Origin: JBAZCI01 sp041671025
GTDB taxonomy: Bacteria; Patescibacteriota; Patescibacteriia; UBA10025
Assembly (NCBI GenBank): GCA_041671025.1
Contig: JBAZCI010000039.1
Location: forward strand, 1 to 8,913
DNA: 8,913 nucleotides
Direction: 5' to 3'
The notes below the pieces were generated by a model, which was not told where the DNA came from, ran no database searches, and worked only from the letters and a program-made list of their open reading frames with translations. Both the position numbers and the translations under genes were made by a program. This document shows, piece after piece, positions 6,997 through 8,913 of this stretch. How positions within the stretch are numbered: the stretch's first letter is position 1; every line of letters starts with the position of its first letter.

Positions 6997-8481
6997 ATGA
7001 TTATGGATCAAAACCTCCACCAACCAAACCTTGATGCGGGCGATGTGCGTACCCCGCAAGCGCCTGTGGTACCTCCTCGCCGTAAACGGATAAAACTCTG
7101 GTGGCTTTTTACATTACTCGGCATGATCGTAGTAGGGTTTGGCCTGGGCCTGACGGCAAAAGTCATCCTTTCGGTGAACAGTACGAATTCGGAAACGGGA
7201 GAGAAGGTCGTTTTTTTTGAACAGCTTAAGCGGCTCATTTCAAGTCCGGACAGACAACTTCAGGGCGAGAGCGCCGACAGAGTAAATATCCTCCTAATCG
7301 GCATTGGCGGCGAAGGACATGAAGGCGCATATCTCGCCGACACGATTATTCTTGCAAGCATCAAGCCGTCGACAAAAGAAGTTGCCATGCTCTCCATCCC
7401 GCGGGACCTCTATGTAGACATTCCTGATTACGGCACCCGAAAAATAAATAATGCCATGGCATTCGGGCAATCCGATCAATATCCGGGGGGTGGCGAAACT
7501 CTCCTCTCTCGGGTTGTATCAGAAGTCACGGGTCAGCCGATTCATTACTTCGCCCGCATTGATTTCGAAGGATTCAAAAAGGCCATTAACGACCTGGGAG
7601 GCGTCTGGGTAAACGTAGAGCAGTCATTTGCCGACTACCAATACCCCACCTCAAATTTTGGCTATCAAACCATTCGATTCAACGAAGGCCTCCAGAAAAT
7701 GGACGGCGACACGGCACTGAAATTCGTCCGATCCCGCCACGGAACCAACGGCGAAGGATCTGACTTCGCCCGCTCGAAACGCCAGCAGAGCGTCCTCCTT
7801 GCGGCAAAAGAACAGGGGCTTTCATTCCAAACGCTGATAACGCCAAAACGAATTATCGACGCGCTCGACGATCTCGGTCAGCACAACCGCACCAACCTCC
7901 AAATATGGGAAATTGTACGGCTTGGACAGCTGATGAGCGATCTCAAACAAGACGCTATCACCACAAAAGTTCTTGATAACTCAGCGGAGGGACTGCTGGA
8001 ATCTTCAACCACGCAGGACGGGGCATACATCCTACTTCCCCGCGCCGGTTCGTATATCGACATCCAGGATCTGGCAAAAAACATCTTTGTCGCACAGGCG
8101 TCAGTTGACGAGAATCCGCGCATCGAAATTCAAAACGGGACAAAAGTATCAGGTCTCGCCGCACAAGCCGCTCAACAGCTTGCCAACAGCTTTACCGTCG
8201 CCGGCATCAGCACGGCAGGTAATCAAAGCTACGAGACCACGACGCTGATTGACCTGACAAAAGGTGCGAAGCCAAAATCACGCGAACGACTGCAGGAATA
8301 CCTCAAGGTACAGAGCACATCCACACTTCCGTCATTCATTGCCAATGTCGATGCGCCCGTTAATTACGACAGCCTGAACCAGGTGCCCCAGCAGACCACA
8401 GAATCGGCGCGGTACCCCAATGTCGATTTTCTCGTCATCCTCGGTAAAGACTACGCCTCCCGACTCACGAATACGCCCTGA
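6997..8481 (+). CDS. LytR-CpsA-Psr (LCP) family glycopolymer transferase
   Basis: 494 residues. LCP proteins transfer undecaprenyl-linked glycopolymers (teichoic acids, capsule, arabinogalactan) to peptidoglycan or proteins on the outer membrane face. Seen here: a short Pro/Arg-rich cytoplasmic tail (1-33), one membrane helix (about 34-58), then the LCP domain (about 95-275) with RVNILLIGIGG, D115 in ADTIIL, R136-D137 in SIPRDL, the FxxAINDLGGVWV block near 190-205, R245 and R247 in FVRSRH, and DFARSKRQQ (256-264). Residues about 373-480 match a LytR_C domain (RIEIQNGTKVSGLA, then DFLVILGKDY). Key arginines and aspartates are present, so it should be active. The ATG at 6997 is chosen because it follows the promoter; ATG at 7003 is equally possible. 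It is divergent from the giant surface-protein gene and 32 bp ahead of der. The exact glycopolymer cannot be told. Confidence 0.93.
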   Translation: MIMDQNLHQPNLDAGDVRTPQAPVVPPRRKRIKLWWLFTLLGMIVVGFGLGLTAKVILSVNSTNSETGEKVVFFEQLKRLISSPDRQLQGESADRVNILLIGIGGEGHEGAYLADTIILASIKPSTKEVAMLSIPRDLYVDIPDYGTRKINNAMAFGQSDQYPGGGETLLSRVVSEVTGQPIHYFARIDFEGFKKAINDLGGVWVNVEQSFADYQYPTSNFGYQTIRFNEGLQKMDGDTALKFVRSRHGTNGEGSDFARSKRQQSVLLAAKEQGLSFQTLITPKRIIDALDDLGQHNRTNLQIWEIVRLGQLMSDLKQDAITTKVLDNSAEGLLESSTTQDGAYILLPRAGSYIDIQDLAKNIFVAQASVDENPRIEIQNGTKVSGLAAQAAQQLANSFTVAGISTAGNQSYETTTLIDLTKGAKPKSRERLQEYLKVQSTSTLPSFIANVDAPVNYDSLNQVPQQTTESARYPNVDFLVILGKDYASRLTNTP

Positions 8482-8507
8482 CTGCACTGCTCCCCTCGTG
8501 GTACACT
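8478..8507 (+). promoter_or_regulatory. Probable promoter of der, giving a leaderless mRNA
   Basis: Extended -10 TGG-TACACT (hexamer 8502-8507) with a weaker -35 CTGACT (8478-8483) at 18 bp. The -35 overlaps the stop codon of the LCP gene. A start 7 bases after the -10 falls on the A of the der ATG at 8514, so the transcript would be leaderless. No Shine-Dalgarno is visible in the 32-bp gap, which supports this. Confidence 0.55.
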
Positions 8508-8513
8508 ATCTCT

Positions 8514-8913
8514 ATGACTACACGCAAGCTACCCACCGTAGTATTGGTCGGACGTACGAACGTCGGAAAATCGACTCTGTTCAACAAAATCACCGAAACA
8601 TCAGCGGCGCTGGTTTCTGATATCGCCGGCACCACGCGCGACTCCCATTATCGCAGGCTCCAATGGAGAGACACGTCATTTACCCTCATTGATACCGGAG
8701 GACTGGAACAATCCCCGGCGAGCGAAATTGAAACCTCCGTACAGCGACAGGCACTTAAGGTCATCGAAAGCGCCGACGTCATTTGCTTCCTCATCGACGG
8801 CAAGACGGGAGTGGTCAAAGAAGACCGTCAGATTGCCCGGCGGATTCGTACAAAACCGAACGTCCTTCTTGTCGTCAACAAGCTGGACAGCCCAAGAGCG
8901 TTTACCGCGATGG
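8514..8913 (+). CDS. der: GTPase Der (EngA), N-terminal G domain, truncated by window edge
   Basis: Der is a double-GTPase-domain protein needed for assembly of the large ribosomal subunit. The 133 residues seen hold most of the first G domain: G1 GRTNVGKST (13-21), switch I GTTRD (39-43), G3 DTGG (60-63) and G4 NKLD (122-125). The GTTRD switch and the IDGKTG-x-x-x-x-D-R-Q stretch (94-106) separate Der from Era and Obg types. The second G domain and the KH-like domain lie beyond the right edge. The ATG at 8514 places G1 at the usual distance from the N-terminus, and the upstream -10 box leaves no room for an earlier start. It is probably also read from the LCP transcript, since no terminator lies between. 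Confidence 0.95.
   Translation, partial: MTTRKLPTVVLVGRTNVGKSTLFNKITETSAALVSDIAGTTRDSHYRRLQWRDTSFTLIDTGGLEQSPASEIETSVQRQALKVIESADVICFLIDGKTGVVKEDRQIARRIRTKPNVLLVVNKLDSPRAFTAM

Noticed and set aside
6983..7000. Five-codon ORF (ATG...TGA) overlapping the LCP start codon by ATGA, as a leader peptide
   Set aside because: The predicted transcription start (~6989) lies downstream of its ATG, so it would not be transcribed from the visible promoter.
1..8913. tRNA, rRNA, CRISPR array or insertion sequence
   Set aside because: No clover-leaf-like segment, short regularly spaced repeats, transposase motif or terminal inverted repeats were seen; the repeats present are protein-domain duplications.

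Overview
The window looks like chromosomal DNA from a candidate-phyla-radiation (Patescibacteria) bacterium. This rests on family recognition, not a search. The evidence is a huge surface protein whose N-terminal ectodomain ends in the FEEMRQWQIASDS-type signature I associate with these genomes, next to an LCP (LytR-CpsA-Psr) cell-envelope protein and the GTPase gene der. G+C is about half by eye. All frames read cleanly with TGA as a stop (LCP ends in TGA; no in-frame TGA in the giant ORF), which argues against the SR1/Gracilibacteria code that reads TGA as glycine. I cannot place it below phylum level.

Layout. Positions 1-6754 are one uninterrupted minus-strand reading frame of at least 2,251 codons that runs off the left edge, so the C-terminus is not seen. 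It encodes, in order: a cytoplasmic MerR/excisionase-type helix-turn-helix (HTH), one membrane segment followed by an AxA motif, an acidic Pro/Glu-rich linker, Ig-like beta-sandwich domains, two tandem copies of a ~385-residue lectin-like unit, and a Thr/Ser/Asn/Gly-rich beta-helix-like region carrying two copies of another unit. Positions 6755-6996 are a divergent promoter region with one good sigma-70-like promoter for each side and short direct repeats. Positions 6997-8481 (+) encode an LCP-family glycopolymer transferase. Positions 8514-8913 (+) are the start of der (ribosome-assembly GTPase), cut by the right edge.

How the parts may work together. The surface protein and the LCP enzyme are transcribed divergently from a shared 242-bp region and both act at the envelope, one as a cell-surface fibre or adhesin and the other attaching glycopolymers to wall or surface proteins. 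The most unusual point is that the giant exported protein carries a DNA-binding fold on its cytoplasmic tail. It could be a membrane-tethered regulator that senses through its ectodomain, or the HTH may have a structural role as in RodZ. Both plus-strand genes have promoters placed so close to their ATG that their mRNAs would be leaderless or nearly so.
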